Positions 1 to 10,275 are shown, numbered from the stretch's first letter. The stretch is DNA of 60,473 bases from an uncultured Clostridia bacterium (GCA_944391865.1 CALXVD010000006.1:1-60473); one strand, 5' to 3'. Numbers and translations: made by a program. The notes: generated by a model from the sequence alone, not told the origin.

Positions 1-210
1 GCTTTTTGCATTTCTGTAACTTTTTCGTCTGTTACTATTATTGCTTTTTGCATTTCTGTAACTTTTTCGTCTGTTGCTATTATTGCTTTTTGCATTTCTG
101 TAACTTTTTCGTCTGTTACTATTATTGCTTTTTGCATTTCTGTAACTTTTTCGTCTGTTACTATTATTGCTTTTTGCATTTCTGTAACTTTTTCGTCTGT
201 TGCCGCTATT
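1..210. repeat. Tandem 42-nt coding repeat, five units
   Basis: Units begin at 1, 43, 85, 127 and 169 and are almost identical at DNA level. They differ mainly at one codon (GTA/GCA, Val/Ala) and in the last unit (GCGGCA). A sixth, diverged unit follows to about 240. Near-identity of the DNA, not only of the protein, implies recent expansion by slippage or recombination, so copy number probably varies between strains. The array continues beyond the window. Confidence 0.9.
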
Positions 211-362
211 CTTTTTTGCATTTCTGGTATTACTTCTCTTAGCTCTGTTTCTACTTTGTCTAACCTTGACTCTACTCTATCTAGTCTTGTCTCTACTCTA
301 TCTAATTTTATTTCTATTCCATCTAGTTTTTCTAACAACATTTTTTTAAAACTTTTTCTCAC
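1..362 (-). CDS. Coiled-coil repeat protein, N-terminal part (runs off the left edge)
   Basis: Reading starts at a GTG (362-360) preceded by AGAGGG eight bases upstream; an in-frame ATG at 341-339 is the alternative. The first ~35 codons give repeats of the type LDRVETRLDRVESRLDKVE, a typical heptad coiled coil. From about residue 50 the protein becomes a 14-residue repeat (IIVTDEKVTEMQKA), two heptads per unit, continuing to the window edge. No transmembrane segment or enzyme motif is visible. Such short LDxVE coiled-coil proteins occur widely in Firmicutes and phages, usually without known function. The plus-strand open frame over the same bases (Cys/Phe/Tyr-rich) is a shadow of the repeat. 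Function not recognised; oligomerising stalk or fibre is a guess. Confidence 0.7.
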   Translation of the reverse strand, partial: MRKSFKKMLLEKLDGIEIKLDRVETRLDRVESRLDKVETELREVIPEMQKRIAATDEKVTEMQKAIIVTDEKVTEMQKAIIVTDEKVTEMQKAIIATDEKVTEMQKAIIVTDEKVTEMQK

Positions 363-495
363 ATTTTTCACCCTCTTTCTATTTTTATTTTTTAAAGTTT
401 ATCATTTATAAATTTTAAAGTCAATAGTTTTATTTACATTTTTTTACATTTTTTATTAGTGTTCGGACCAAGATTAAAATGTAAAAGGAAATGTA

Positions 496-516
496 AGGAC
501 GACCATTGGTCGTCCT
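496..516. repeat. Short palindrome (9-bp stem, ATT loop)
   Basis: AGGACGACC and GGTCGTCCT flank ATT. No long T-run follows on either strand, so it is a weak terminator at best. It resembles the other GC-rich intergenic palindromes of this window. The rest of 363-627 is AT-rich with no gene that I can support. Confidence 0.6.
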
Positions 517-627
517 CTCCTTATATAAACTTCTAAATATAAATAATATTCTCTATTTCAAATTACTAATTTTATTTTACATGAATCTATTTTATAAATT
601 CTTTGGTTTTAGTACTTTTACCATAAT

Positions 628-2668
628 TTAGTCTGGCAAAACACTTTCGTTTATATTATATCTTTCTCTTGCAAGAGCTTTTTCATAAACTGTTTGTTTT
701 GCTTTTATGATCTCGTCATTCTCATCTTCACCGTTTTCATATAATGACCTTTGTACTAGGCAATAATAACAAGCTTCTTTACTGGTATCTTCATGTTTAT
801 AATAATACTTAGTTTCTTCTGGTTCACCAATTTTATAATCTCTTATTACATAATCTATGCTTTTATATCCTACTGCTGTGTCATCTACTACATATTTATC
901 ACAATATGGTAAATGATAATATCTTGTGTCTCGATTTGTGCTTACATATATTTCATTAGGATCTACAAATTCCTTGTTTGAAGTACTTGTTGCTATTGCA
1001 TAATTGTTAAAATATTTAGTTCCTATTGGTATGTTTTGAGCAAAAGCAATTATTGATACATTAGATAGTATTTGATCCCAATCTGATTCTGTTAATACTG
1101 GTAATTGGAAATTTCCTATGTCACTTTTACGGCTATAACTAGTAATTGCTTGATTTAAATTACTAATTATTGTTCCGCTTTATAATTTCTCTTTTATGCT
1201 TATTAAAAACAGAATTTTCATTTTCTATTCCTTCTAAATTAAATATTTCTCCTGTTACTGTATATAAATTACTTTGAAATTCTTGTCCATTTACTGTTGC
1301 AGTTTGTGTTCCGTTAATAACTTCCATATTTTCTGCTTTTATTGCGCCTAAATTTTCTTCTACCCATTTTGAAAAAACATATGATTCTATATAATAGTTT
1401 CTTGCACTATAATCTAATTTAATATTATTAGATAATCCATAGTATGAAGCAGTCCCTGTTATTTTTATATTTCCCACTGCTGTTTCTTCTCCATAATACC
1501 AATTCCCTTTTTCTACTGTTTCGATTGTTGAACCGTCTATTGGGTTTCCATCTTCTAGCGCTTGATAAATTTTTGTATATTCTGTTTCGTCAGAGCCAGT
1601 TTTTATAACCAATTCTTTATACTTTACCTCTAAATTAGTTAAATCTATTCTTTCTTTACTATCATTTACCTGAAAAGTGTTTCCGCTATCATCAAAATAC
1701 ACTTTGGTTTTGTCTGTAGTATAAACATAATCAAATGTTCCTGGTTCAGTAAGTGATTTATAATACACTTTTTCACTTAAGTTTTCTGGTTGTATTTCTA
1801 CTGTTATATTTTCATCTTTAGGTCCACTTACTTCTACTTTTATATTCTCAGCACTATTAGATTTAATATCTTTTACCTTATCAGTATTTATTAAGTATCC
1901 AGATTTATTTTGATAGTTAGCTCCTATTTTTCCATAAATTTTTATAAAATTGTCTAATGTATAATTTATAGTTACATCTATGTTTCCTTTTTTATACCTT
2001 GAAGAATATGGTATAAATGGTTTTAATATATGCTGTTCATCTGAATTTGTGGTTGCTGCATCATCTGGATTTAATGTAAATGCAAAACCATCATATGTTC
2101 CATCTGGTGTAGCCCCTTCTTTTGGTTTATATAATATTTTTCCCTCTACAATTTCATTAGTATCTGTGTTTATAGCTTTATTTTCCTTGCTCTCATCTAT
2201 TTCAAATGGTCCAGTTAATTTGCCAGTATTTTTACTTTCTTTAATTAAGCTAGCCGTCATAAAAACTGTAACATTATCTGGATTTTTTATTGTCTCTTTT
2301 GTTTCTGCTGGTGAATAAATATAGTATCCATCATATAGTGTATATGCAACTGCTGGGATATATGCAAGCATGTATTCTGTGCTAGTTCCTCCTATTCCTA
2401 AGTTATTTGCAAAAGATGAAATAAATGTATTTATAGAAGCCAATACATTTTTTCGTTTTACATCTGAAATTTCCGAATTTTCTTCATTTAATTCTACTGT
2501 AGTCATTTCAAATGCTTCTATTGCGTCTTTTGAAGATTCTAATAATTTAGTATTATATGAAGCTTGCATATTTAAGGTGTCTATTTGCAATGACAAGTAA
2601 AATGAAACCATTAATATAATTGGAATTGCTATAATTATAAATATTACAGTTAAATTTGCCAATTTCAT
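628..2668 (-). CDS. Large Tad-operon pilus-like protein, read through a +1 shift at CGG
   Basis: The first frame (2668 to the stop at 1163) begins MKLANLTVIFIIIAIPIILM, a TadE-like hydrophobic N-terminal anchor followed by a long extracellular-type domain rich in Thr, Asn and acidic residues. Skipping the C of CGG at 1177 joins ATA AAG to GGA ACA and continues for 182 more codons to a stop at 628, giving about 679 residues; the join reads EIIK-GTIISNLNQAI. The added C-terminus holds YYHLPYC and ACYYC (His-x3-Cys, then Cys-x2-Cys), a possible zinc site. It is the last gene of the pilus operon. The assignment as a TadE-like minor pilin is by anchor and context; no close family was recognised. 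Confidence 0.75.
1175..1177 (-). other. CGG +1 frameshift site in the large pilus-like protein
   Basis: Zero frame: AAG CGG AAC, ending six codons later at TAG. Omitting C1177 gives AAG GGA ACA (Lys Gly Thr) and a long open continuation. Confidence 0.85.
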
Positions 2669-2755
2669 TTTTTATTTTTCACCTCGCATTTTTATTAAGT
2701 ATTATATTTATAAGGATAATTGATTTATCTAATATCTTTATATTTTAAATAATTA

Positions 2756-2814
2756 AAGTGAGACGTGAAATGGAGTACATCAATAAATAGCATATTCCAT
2801 ATCACCTCTCACTT
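2756..2814. repeat. Imperfect palindrome between pilus genes
   Basis: AAGTGAGA at the left is answered by TCTCACTT at the right, with ATGGA/TTCCAT inside. It looks like a degenerate copy of the GTGAGAAGTGGGATG repeat family seen at 13900, 17218, 21799, 29764 and 49409. Confidence 0.55.
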
Positions 2815-2832
2815 CATGTTATAATTCTACTT

Positions 2833-3354
2833 TTATTTACCACTATTTACTACCATAGCAGAAGCTGTTGCATAAATTTGGTATGTTCCCTTACCTGTTA
2901 CTTTATAAAAGACTGTTCTAAATGTTTGACCTAATGTTTTTCCTTCATTTTTTACTGTTGCAACTATAATATCACCTTTTTTTAATTTATAAGGTTGAGG
3001 AGTTCCACCATCTGGATACATTTTTACTAAAGGATCATATGTAGAATAACGTTTAGCAATTCCTGGTGTATCTTCTTCATCTTGTTTTTTTCCAGGATTT
3101 TCATCCAAATGCTGTACTTCTATTTGTAAACTATATACTCCTGTTCCAGTAGAAGCAATTTTGGCTTGAAAATCTTCAACATTTTGTGGCGTGATTTCAC
3201 CTGCTGCTGCTGCTTCATCTACCATTGCAGAAAGTTCTGTTTGTACAACGCTTTGTGAAATATCATCATTTCTTTCTGCCATTAACATTATTGGAATTAA
3301 TAATACCATTGCTATTAAAAATATTGCTATTATGGTTATTAACGTATCACTCAT
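2833..3354 (-). CDS. TadE-like small pilus protein (173 aa)
   Basis: One N-terminal membrane segment (about residues 5-27, ITIIAIFLIAMVLLIPIMLM) followed by AERNDD and a soluble domain of some 145 residues. Short N-terminus, one helix at the extreme start and a mixed extracellular domain match the pseudopilin/TadE style of Tad loci. No G/E prepilin-peptidase motif is visible. It lies 91 bases upstream of the next pilin-like gene in a minus-strand series. The start is supported by GGAGG shortly before the ATG. The family name is an inference from architecture and operon. Confidence 0.75.
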   Translation of the reverse strand: MSDTLITIIAIFLIAMVLLIPIMLMAERNDDISQSVVQTELSAMVDEAAAAGEITPQNVEDFQAKIASTGTGVYSLQIEVQHLDENPGKKQDEEDTPGIAKRYSTYDPLVKMYPDGGTPQPYKLKKGDIIVATVKNEGKTLGQTFRTVFYKVTGKGTYQIYATASAMVVNSGK

Positions 3355-3445
3355 GTGTTTTCCTCCGTTTAAGATTTTTTCTTTGGAGAATCAATTATTT
3401 AATTTTTAATTGATTCTCCAATTTTTATTATTATTTTTATGCAGG

Positions 3446-3940
3446 TTATGGTTGTTGTAATTTATATGTAACATATATTCTTTTAGTTCCATTTTCTATT
3501 ACAATTTCTGTTCCATCACTACCTGTACTATATATTCCAGTTACAGGAACTTCTACAAATTCTTCTGTAAACTCTGCTCCTTCGTAGCTTAATAAATTAT
3601 TTTCTATATATGTAGCAAGTTTATCTTCAAATGCTTTTCTATTTGCATAATCACCTGTTGCTGGATTAAATTCAGTTACATTTCCGCTACCTAAATCTAC
3701 TGTAACACATATAGATTCTGTAAAGCATCTATACAACATAGATATTACCTCAGATAATCCTACTACTCTATTACTTGTTGATGAATTCAAATTATGATAA
3801 AAATTTGTTTCATCACTATAATAAAGAATTGTATCTGATGTGGCTTTTGCTTCTGATACTAGCATTAATGTCATTGAAAGTGCAATCACAAATACAAATA
3901 CTGCAAATGCAATTTTTAAGGCATCTACTGCATTTTCCAT
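3446..3940 (-). CDS. Pilin-like membrane-anchored protein (164 aa)
   Basis: Starts MENAVDALKIAFAVFVFVIA, sharing the MENA..AL.IA start with three other proteins of the locus (3951, 5520 and, as MDNA, 5016). One helix at residues 7-28, then an extracellular domain with YHNLNSSTSNRVVGLSEVISMLY. It follows the next gene at a 10-base gap, so the two are co-translated. The repeated start motif suggests a paralogous set of minor pilins. No catalytic motif. Confidence 0.75.
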   Translation of the reverse strand: MENAVDALKIAFAVFVFVIALSMTLMLVSEAKATSDTILYYSDETNFYHNLNSSTSNRVVGLSEVISMLYRCFTESICVTVDLGSGNVTEFNPATGDYANRKAFEDKLATYIENNLLSYEGAEFTEEFVEVPVTGIYSTGSDGTEIVIENGTKRIYVTYKLQQP

Positions 3941-3950
3941 GATTTACCCC

Positions 3951-4403
3951 TTACACATTACCTATCTCAATTTTATAAATATATCCTTTTTCTGTTGTAA
4001 CCGAAGTAGGACCTGCTATGGAAGTTCCTGATACGGTATCAGTATTGTCACCTTTTGCATATGATATCGAAACTGTGTACTTCTTTGTATTATTTATATC
4101 AGAAGCACTTGCTGGTGCACCTTGTTGGCCTGTTTTTGCCTGTATTGTTACTTGATGTGATTCATCTGTTACATTGCTAGCATTTACCGCTGAAATTAAA
4201 CCTCTTATTTCGCTACCTGTTTTTGTTCCTTCATAAGCTGTAAATTGGTTATTAAAAGATTGAATTCTTTGACTTGCCATGCTAGATGTACCTGCATCTG
4301 TTACGTCCCTTCCTGAATTTATTAATATAATACCTATACTAATTAATAAAATAGAGATTAGTATTGCACCTGCTATAATTAAGGCTTTTGATGCGTTCTC
4401 CAT
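3951..4403 (-). CDS. Pilin-like protein, MENASKAL type (150 aa)
   Basis: Begins MENASKALIIAGAILISILL, with a single helix at residues 8-28. A central QRIQSFNNQFTAYEG segment matches the QIQSYNSNFVKFVG and QLQTFNKSYEAYD segments of its paralogues at 5016 and 5520. Preceded by GGAGG. Probably a surface pilin or pseudopilin assembled by the CpaF/TadBC machinery upstream. Which paralogue forms the main fibre cannot be told. Confidence 0.8.
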   Translation of the reverse strand: MENASKALIIAGAILISILLISIGIILINSGRDVTDAGTSSMASQRIQSFNNQFTAYEGTKTGSEIRGLISAVNASNVTDESHQVTIQAKTGQQGAPASASDINNTKKYTVSISYAKGDNTDTVSGTSIAGPTSVTTEKGYIYKIEIGNV

Positions 4404-4514
4404 AAAATCTTCCTCCTTTGAATTTTAATTTATTTTTTCTTTAGAATATTTTTATTCTAAAATTTTAAAAACTTTGTTTAGTTGTTAGGCTAAGAAACCT
4501 GACTTTAAATATAA

Positions 4515-4946
4515 TTATTGTAATTCTTCAAAAACTAATTTTGAAACTCTATTTGTTTTTTTATGGTACTGTATTTCTATACATTTAAATTTTATTGTAT
4601 TAAAGTTTTGCACAAATTCTGCTATTTCGTTATTGTATATTTCTTCCATTGGATAGGTTTTTTCTATTGTTTTCATTTTTAAATCTATTTTTATACTATT
4701 TTCTTTGTTGTCTATATAATAACCTTTCTCGTCTTTTGGTACATCGTTTTCTTCGTTTTGTGCTATTGCTCTGCCAATTAATGTTGCAAGTTCTGTTCCT
4801 ATAATTTCCTGATCTTTGTATTTTGTATATTCTCTATTTTCTACTTCTATTTGTTTTTTTTCTGATTCTAAATTTATTAACATAACACATATTATACATA
4901 TTACAATAAAGAGTGTAGCAAGTATTATAAAAATTGAATTTTTCAT
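4515..4946 (-). CDS. Small membrane-anchored protein of the pilus operon (143 aa)
   Basis: Begins MKNSIFIILATLFIVICIIC with one N-terminal helix (residues 4-24), then a Lys/Glu-rich region with EIIGTELATLIGRAIAQNEEN, which recalls the post-helix segment of the pilin-like neighbours. It lacks the MENA start. Preceded by AGGAG. Probably a minor pilin-like or assembly component. No named family recognised. Confidence 0.7.
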   Translation of the reverse strand: MKNSIFIILATLFIVICIICVMLINLESEKKQIEVENREYTKYKDQEIIGTELATLIGRAIAQNEENDVPKDEKGYYIDNKENSIKIDLKMKTIEKTYPMEEIYNNEIAEFVQNFNTIKFKCIEIQYHKKTNRVSKLVFEELQ

Positions 4947-5015
4947 TAAAGTGCTTCTCCTTTCATTATAATATTTTTTATTACAATATGCAACATTTTT
5001 TATAATTATTTTTAA

Positions 5016-5477
5016 CTAAAAGTTATTTTGGGTTTTTTGGAAAGTAATTTGATTTACTAAACCTTGTTCTGTATAAACAATGTTTCCTTCATTGCATGTA
5101 TAATAAATAATTTGTGTTTTTCCTTCTTCTTCCTTATATGCCCCTTTTATTATGTCTAATAAGTCGTCCCCAGTAAATTCTGTGGCATCTACTCCTGCTA
5201 CTCCTTCTATATTAACCACTATATCTACATCATTTTTGCTTTCGTAATCTTTGCAGAAGTTTACAAGTGTAACTATTTCTTGTGCCATTATGTCTTCTCT
5301 TCCAACAAATTTTACAAAATTACTGTTATAGCTCTGTATTTGGTCTGTTTCCATTTCTACATCATAAGTCTCGCTAAGTCCTCTAACGCTTCCGAACATA
5401 ACTACACCTATTCCTATAATTAGCATGGCTATTAATATTCCGCCTGCTATTAATATTGCTTTTGATGCATTATCCAT
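5016..5477 (-). CDS. Pilin-like protein, MDNASKAI type (153 aa)
   Basis: Begins MDNASKAILIAGGILIAMLI, nearly the same as its paralogue at 5520. One helix (residues 8-28), then TYDVEMETDQIQSYNSNFVKFVG. The strong likeness of the first 30 residues points to a common export or assembly signal; the distal domains have diverged. Part of the minus-strand pilin cluster. Confidence 0.8.
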   Translation of the reverse strand: MDNASKAILIAGGILIAMLIIGIGVVMFGSVRGLSETYDVEMETDQIQSYNSNFVKFVGREDIMAQEIVTLVNFCKDYESKNDVDIVVNIEGVAGVDATEFTGDDLLDIIKGAYKEEEGKTQIIYYTCNEGNIVYTEQGLVNQITFQKTQNNF

Positions 5478-5519
5478 GTTTTTCTCCCTATTTTATAATT
5501 TCTTTGGATGTGATTATTT

Positions 5520-6164
5520 TTATTCTTCGTCTGGATCTATTTGCCTAAATTCCATGTAATTTACCCTACCGTTTTCCTCACTATAGTCTATTCCTGTACA
5601 TTCGAATATTGCTCTTTTAAAATTAGATAAAGCACTATATGTATATGTTACTACTATAGTATTTCCATCTCTTTCTGACTCTACTTCATCCTCCAATGGT
5701 GTCTCATTAAAGAATGAAACCATATCTGCATTCATTGCTGTTCCATTACTGCCTAGTAATGAATACTCACCTGCTGACAATTCTACAGTTCCATCTGTCG
5801 GTACAGGATCTCCTATTTCTTTATCCCCATTTGAATATGTTTTTTCTTTAACAGTTGTTGTAGCAAAATTTTGATTTATAACTAACTTTATATCAATAGG
5901 TTCATTTTCGTCGTTTGGTATTAGTCCCCCGTTATAGTACATAGCTTTATTTATAACTGTTATTACATCTGTTCCGTACATTCTTGTTTTATCATATGCC
6001 TCGTAACTTTTATTAAATGTTTGTAATTGTTCTGTTTCTAACTTTCTATCTTGTTCTTCTGCAACCCCACTAATTGAATTAAAAACAAGCACTATTAAAG
6101 ACATAGTTATTATTGCAATTAATATTCCTCCTGCTATTAATAACGCTTTTGATGCATTCTCCAT
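5520..6164 (-). CDS. Pilin-like protein, MENASKAL type (214 aa)
   Basis: Longest of the MENA/MDNA set. Helix at residues 8-28, then EEQDRKLETEQLQTFNKSYEAYD, then an extracellular domain of about 150 residues. Preceded by AAGGAGA and only 15 bases after the TadB/C-like gene, so translation is likely coupled. Its first place after the membrane platform gene would suit a main pilin, but this is inference. Confidence 0.8.
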   Translation of the reverse strand: MENASKALLIAGGILIAIITMSLIVLVFNSISGVAEEQDRKLETEQLQTFNKSYEAYDKTRMYGTDVITVINKAMYYNGGLIPNDENEPIDIKLVINQNFATTTVKEKTYSNGDKEIGDPVPTDGTVELSAGEYSLLGSNGTAMNADMVSFFNETPLEDEVESERDGNTIVVTYTYSALSNFKRAIFECTGIDYSEENGRVNYMEFRQIDPDEE

Positions 6165-6179
6165 AAGATTTCTCCTTTA

Positions 6180-8264
6180 CTATGCCATTGACATTGCAGA
6201 CATTGTACTGAAAGAGTTCATCATACTAATTAAGCCTATTCCAACTAATGGAACAATTAAGTAGCCTACAAAAAGCCCAACAAGTGGTGTAAATCCTATT
6301 GCTTTTCCTATCATTCCTTTTCTTTTTATTAGTCTTTCGTTTGACTCTTTTCTTTTCGCTTGATAGTATTCTCTTTCATTGTCTAACTCGTCAAAGGCAT
6401 CTCTAATTGGAATTTTTTCCACTGCTGACTGCAAGCCTTCTACTATACGTAGCATTTGCTCATTATTGATTTCGTTTTTTAATTCTTCTAATGCTTCCCA
6501 TGCTCCTGCTTCGTAGTTGTTAACGCATTTTGTTATTGGCTCTCTAAATATATTAGAATATCTTTCTAGCCACTCTAATATCATTTCTACATTTACTCTT
6601 TCTATTTTCATAAGCATTAGTATTATTGTTTGGAATTGCATTACTTCGTTTTCTATTTCTAATTTTCTCATTATTTTTTGGAACATTAGTAACCACATAG
6701 GTGCAAAATATCCACCAATTGAAAATACAAATGCTAGTAACCACTCAAACCATTTTAAGTATTCTTTATTTACAACTTTTAATTTATCTCGTATTCTTGT
6801 AGTTGCCTCGTCTATTTCTTCGTCAGTTGCATCTTGGTAGAATTGAGAATATTTTATTTCTACTCTTATTTGATCCCAAGTTAATTCTTGTCCTTTTAAT
6901 TTATCTAAAAAGTAGTTATCTTGTTTTGTTAATTCTATTGCAGCTTTTTCTTGTGTTTCGTTTAGTTCACCCATTAAATCATACTCAGAAGTTGGGTTTT
7001 CGTAAATATAGTCTATTGCCACATTATGTATTTGCATAAATAGAAATAGTGATGCAAAAAATACTGCTATACATACTACTATTCTATTTACATATAGGGT
7101 TTCCATTTTTTGTTTAGATGCTGCATCTTTTAATAATTCTACTGTTTTTCTGTATTCTTTTGTTTTTTGTTTTGGTATAAACAAATCCACTATTTTTTTA
7201 ATTACTGGCTTATTGTATAATTTCATTTGCCAAACTTTGTTTGGATCTTTATATTCTTCTTTTATTGCTCCATTGTCTTTTAGTTTTCTAGTTAATATGT
7301 AACATATAAATGTTACTAATACTAACAAAATTTGTGCAATAAATCCTAATTTTCCATCATAAAATTCTGATGTAAAAGAAAAGTTTGATACAGCCCAATT
7401 CCTTAGTGGTTGTATACACAAAACTGGAACTATTGATATTACAGATAAACTTTGAAATACATAATCAAGTTTTTCTCTTTTTAATATTTCTAGTTGCATT
7501 TCTTCTGTAATGTTATTTAAGTTTTTTAAGTATAACGATGCTCCATTTTCGTCTTTTCTATCACCAAATTCTCTTGTTAAGAAAGAAATTCCGGCAAATT
7601 CTTTTAGATAGCTATTTGGTGCTACATCATAATATTTTTCTAATTCTGTTTCTGGGTCATCTGATATTAATATTTCGTAAATTTTTTCTCCTTGCCTTGA
7701 TACTTCTAGTTGGTCGTTTTGAGAAACTTCGTAAATTGCTTCTTCTACCATGTTGTACTCGTGATATGCGTGTCTTATTTCTGCAAAAAATTCTATTTGT
7801 TGTTTTAATAGTTTTGTATCTAATTTGTCTACCATACCACTCATTATTGTTTCTATTAAGAACATTTCAAATAGCAATAGTATTGATAGTAATAAAAAGT
7901 CTTGGTATGTAAGTACTATTATTAAAATTGTAAGTGGCACAACTATTAATATTGCGTTTGAAATTATTTTTGCCGTTTGTTTTCTTGTTAAATATTCATC
8001 TTCTACGTTTATTATTTCTAGTTTTCTTCTAAGTTTATTAACGTATCTTTTTAAGAAAGGAATCTTTATAAAATAAATGTATAGTTTTTGGTACATTACA
8101 TCAGAGGTGTATTTTTTTTCTTTTGTTCCTTCTTTTAATTGTTTTATTTTTCTTATATCTGACTTATTTAACATACTTCTCATTATTAAGTAGCCTATTA
8201 AAGTAATTACAAATAGCCCACCACTTATGCCCATTATTATGTATAGGATTTGATTTGTTGACAT
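6180..8264 (-). CDS. TadB/TadC-like inner-membrane platform protein, double length (694 aa)
   Basis: Hydrophobic segments lie near residues 6-30, 95-140, 265-330, 388-412, 500-525 and 655-690, separated by two long charged, helical cytoplasmic stretches. The arrangement looks like two type II secretion F-type (TadB and TadC) modules joined in one chain; Tad systems usually carry them as two proteins of about 300 residues. It follows the CpaF ATPase gene and precedes the pilins, the expected order for a Tad/Flp machine. It should form the membrane ring on which the ATPase acts. Exact domain limits are not certain. Confidence 0.75.
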   Translation of the reverse strand: MSTNQILYIIMGISGGLFVITLIGYLIMRSMLNKSDIRKIKQLKEGTKEKKYTSDVMYQKLYIYFIKIPFLKRYVNKLRRKLEIINVEDEYLTRKQTAKIISNAILIVVPLTILIIVLTYQDFLLLSILLLFEMFLIETIMSGMVDKLDTKLLKQQIEFFAEIRHAYHEYNMVEEAIYEVSQNDQLEVSRQGEKIYEILISDDPETELEKYYDVAPNSYLKEFAGISFLTREFGDRKDENGASLYLKNLNNITEEMQLEILKREKLDYVFQSLSVISIVPVLCIQPLRNWAVSNFSFTSEFYDGKLGFIAQILLVLVTFICYILTRKLKDNGAIKEEYKDPNKVWQMKLYNKPVIKKIVDLFIPKQKTKEYRKTVELLKDAASKQKMETLYVNRIVVCIAVFFASLFLFMQIHNVAIDYIYENPTSEYDLMGELNETQEKAAIELTKQDNYFLDKLKGQELTWDQIRVEIKYSQFYQDATDEEIDEATTRIRDKLKVVNKEYLKWFEWLLAFVFSIGGYFAPMWLLMFQKIMRKLEIENEVMQFQTIILMLMKIERVNVEMILEWLERYSNIFREPITKCVNNYEAGAWEALEELKNEINNEQMLRIVEGLQSAVEKIPIRDAFDELDNEREYYQAKRKESNERLIKRKGMIGKAIGFTPLVGLFVGYLIVPLVGIGLISMMNSFSTMSAMSMA

Positions 8265-8312
8265 GATTTAGTTTACACCTCTTTCTTTAGTTAATAGTAA
8301 ATTTAATTGCGA

Positions 8313-10275
8313 CTAAACACTTTTCTTTGGTCTTCCTCTTCTTTTTACGTCTGTGTCGGTATTTGCTACTCCTACTGATACTGGAACTGCTTTTTCTTTT
8401 CCCCAGTTTCTTTCTATAAATTTATCAAATTCTTCTATATCTGCCTCGTCCATATTATTACGCATTTCTCTTAAATTATAGTCTGATATTTTATTTGTAA
8501 TAACATACTCGTCATTTATATATTCCATTATATTTACATATTTATATAGTTCTTTATTAGTAGTTTTAGTAAAATAGTTTGTAGCATTATCTATAAATTT
8601 GTCTAATTTGCCTTCTAATGTTTTTTCTTTTCTGTGGTCATATGTATATTCATTTTTGTCTTCCACTGGAATACATTCTGTGACTCTTTCTATATAACGT
8701 CTACCTCTAAAGTCTTTTACTAAGTGTATATCAAAGTTTAATACTTGTACAACTTGCTCTTCTGCTGTTTTTTCATCTGTGAACACACCAGTTCTAAGCA
8801 TTGAGTTACGAAGTGCTGTTACTAAGTTTGGAAATGTTTTAGCATGGTGTGTAAATAATGTAAATTTTGATGCAACTTGGGCAGCTTGTATCATCCAAGA
8901 TGCTACGGGGTCTGTTGCAACCTCTCCTATGATGTTAACACTACCGTCAGTTTTCTTTTGAACGTCCAAACCTTCTTGTCCAGATATTGTTTCTGTTTCT
9001 CTAAATGATAATATATTTCTTGTTGGATATATTTTTCTTAAGTGAAGCTCAAATGCTGTTTCTTGAACCCTTATGTTCATTGTTTCGTATATATTTTCTA
9101 TCATACCCATAAGCATTGTTGTTTTTCCGGCATCCTTGTTCACCTGTAAGTGAAACAATTCTTGCCCCTTTTACTAAAAATTTAAGTAAATTTATTGCTT
9201 CTTCTTTTCCTGGTGCTGTAATTAGTTGCTCTAATGTTGCTCTTTTTACGTCGAATTTTCTAACGAAGAATGCCCATGTTTCTGAAAAGCTTGGTCTAAC
9301 AACAACAACACGTGATCCATCCTTCATTTCGTTTATTTTATATCCATTTGTATCTGATAATTGTCCTGGGTTATTGTATTTATATATGTTTTGGCAAACT
9401 CTTTTTAGTTCACTTTCTTTTCCAAATGAAAGAAATGCTAAACGAATTGATTTACCTTGAAAGAATATCCAAATACTATCACAGGCTCTTGGTACTTTAT
9501 GTTCTGTTATTTGTTCTAGATAATCTCCGTCTGTTTGCGCTACTTGATTTAAAAAGCTTTCTGGAAGTCCTGATACGCCACCAGATACTCCATCTATATT
9601 CATATCTCTAATTTCGTCTATACTACTGTACCCTTTGTAATGTTGATATATTCTTTGTGATAGTACATTAAGTTTGTCTTGGAAGTTTAGTACTAATTCT
9701 TCTTTTTCGAATATATCGTCTATTTCTTCTTTTGTTATTACATATGATGGTTTTGCGTCTCCTTCTACATATTTTAGAGTAGCTAAGTTATATTTTTTTA
9801 TAAGTTGTGTTAATGCTTCGTATCCAAAGTCTTTTTTATACATATATATTAATATATCGAATTTATCTTGTGATGTAAGAAGTGAAGGTGTGTCAAATGG
9901 CAACGCTTTTGATATATTCATTTCTGTAACTCCATATTCTTTTGCAAGTAAATCGTATATCAATTCTTTTACATATTTCTTGTCGTTTACGTCTCCATAT
10001 GTACATCCTTTTAATGCTCTTTTTAATTCGTATTTTTTTGCTTTTCTTCTTTTTAGTTCTTCTTCTGATAGACCTATATCATAAAGGTTTATTTTTGTAA
10101 TTTCGTCTAATCTTTTCTTTATAAATGCTGTCATTTCTTCTATTGTAAAAGTTTTATCTTCTACACTCAAAGTTTCTTCTTCTTCAGCATTTTTGTTTTT
10201 GTTTATTACATATTTAATTACTATTCCGATTAATATTAGTACAACAAATGTCCCTATTATATTTGTAATATTCAT
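8313..10275 (-). CDS. cpaF: CpaF/TadA-type secretion ATPase, read through a +1 shift inside Walker A
   Basis: Frame one (10275 down) has an N-terminal membrane segment (residues 5-24) and a type II/IV secretion ATPase N-domain. At codon 383 it reaches CGG. Skipping C9129 turns GEQGCRKNNN into GEQGCGKTT, a proper P-loop, and continues as MLMGMIENIYETMN, VNIIGEVATD (Walker B-like), FTLFTHHAKTFPNLVTALRN and RRYIERVTE, all typical of CpaF. The joined protein is about 653 residues. Without the shift the product stops soon after and has no nucleotide-binding site. Energises the Tad pilus together with the TadBC-like protein downstream. Ribosome site GAGAGGTGG precedes the ATG. Confidence 0.9.
9127..9129 (-). 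other. CGG +1 frameshift site in Walker A of cpaF
   Basis: Zero frame GGA TGC CGG AAA AAC; without C9129 it reads GGA TGC GGA AAA ACA ACA (G C G K T T). Confidence 0.95.

Noticed and set aside
1..210. CRISPR array at the left edge
   Set aside because: Units are contiguous with no unique spacers and translate as a heptad coiled coil.
6..242. Cys/Phe-rich plus-strand open frame
   Set aside because: Mirror of the coding repeat on the other strand; no ribosome site.
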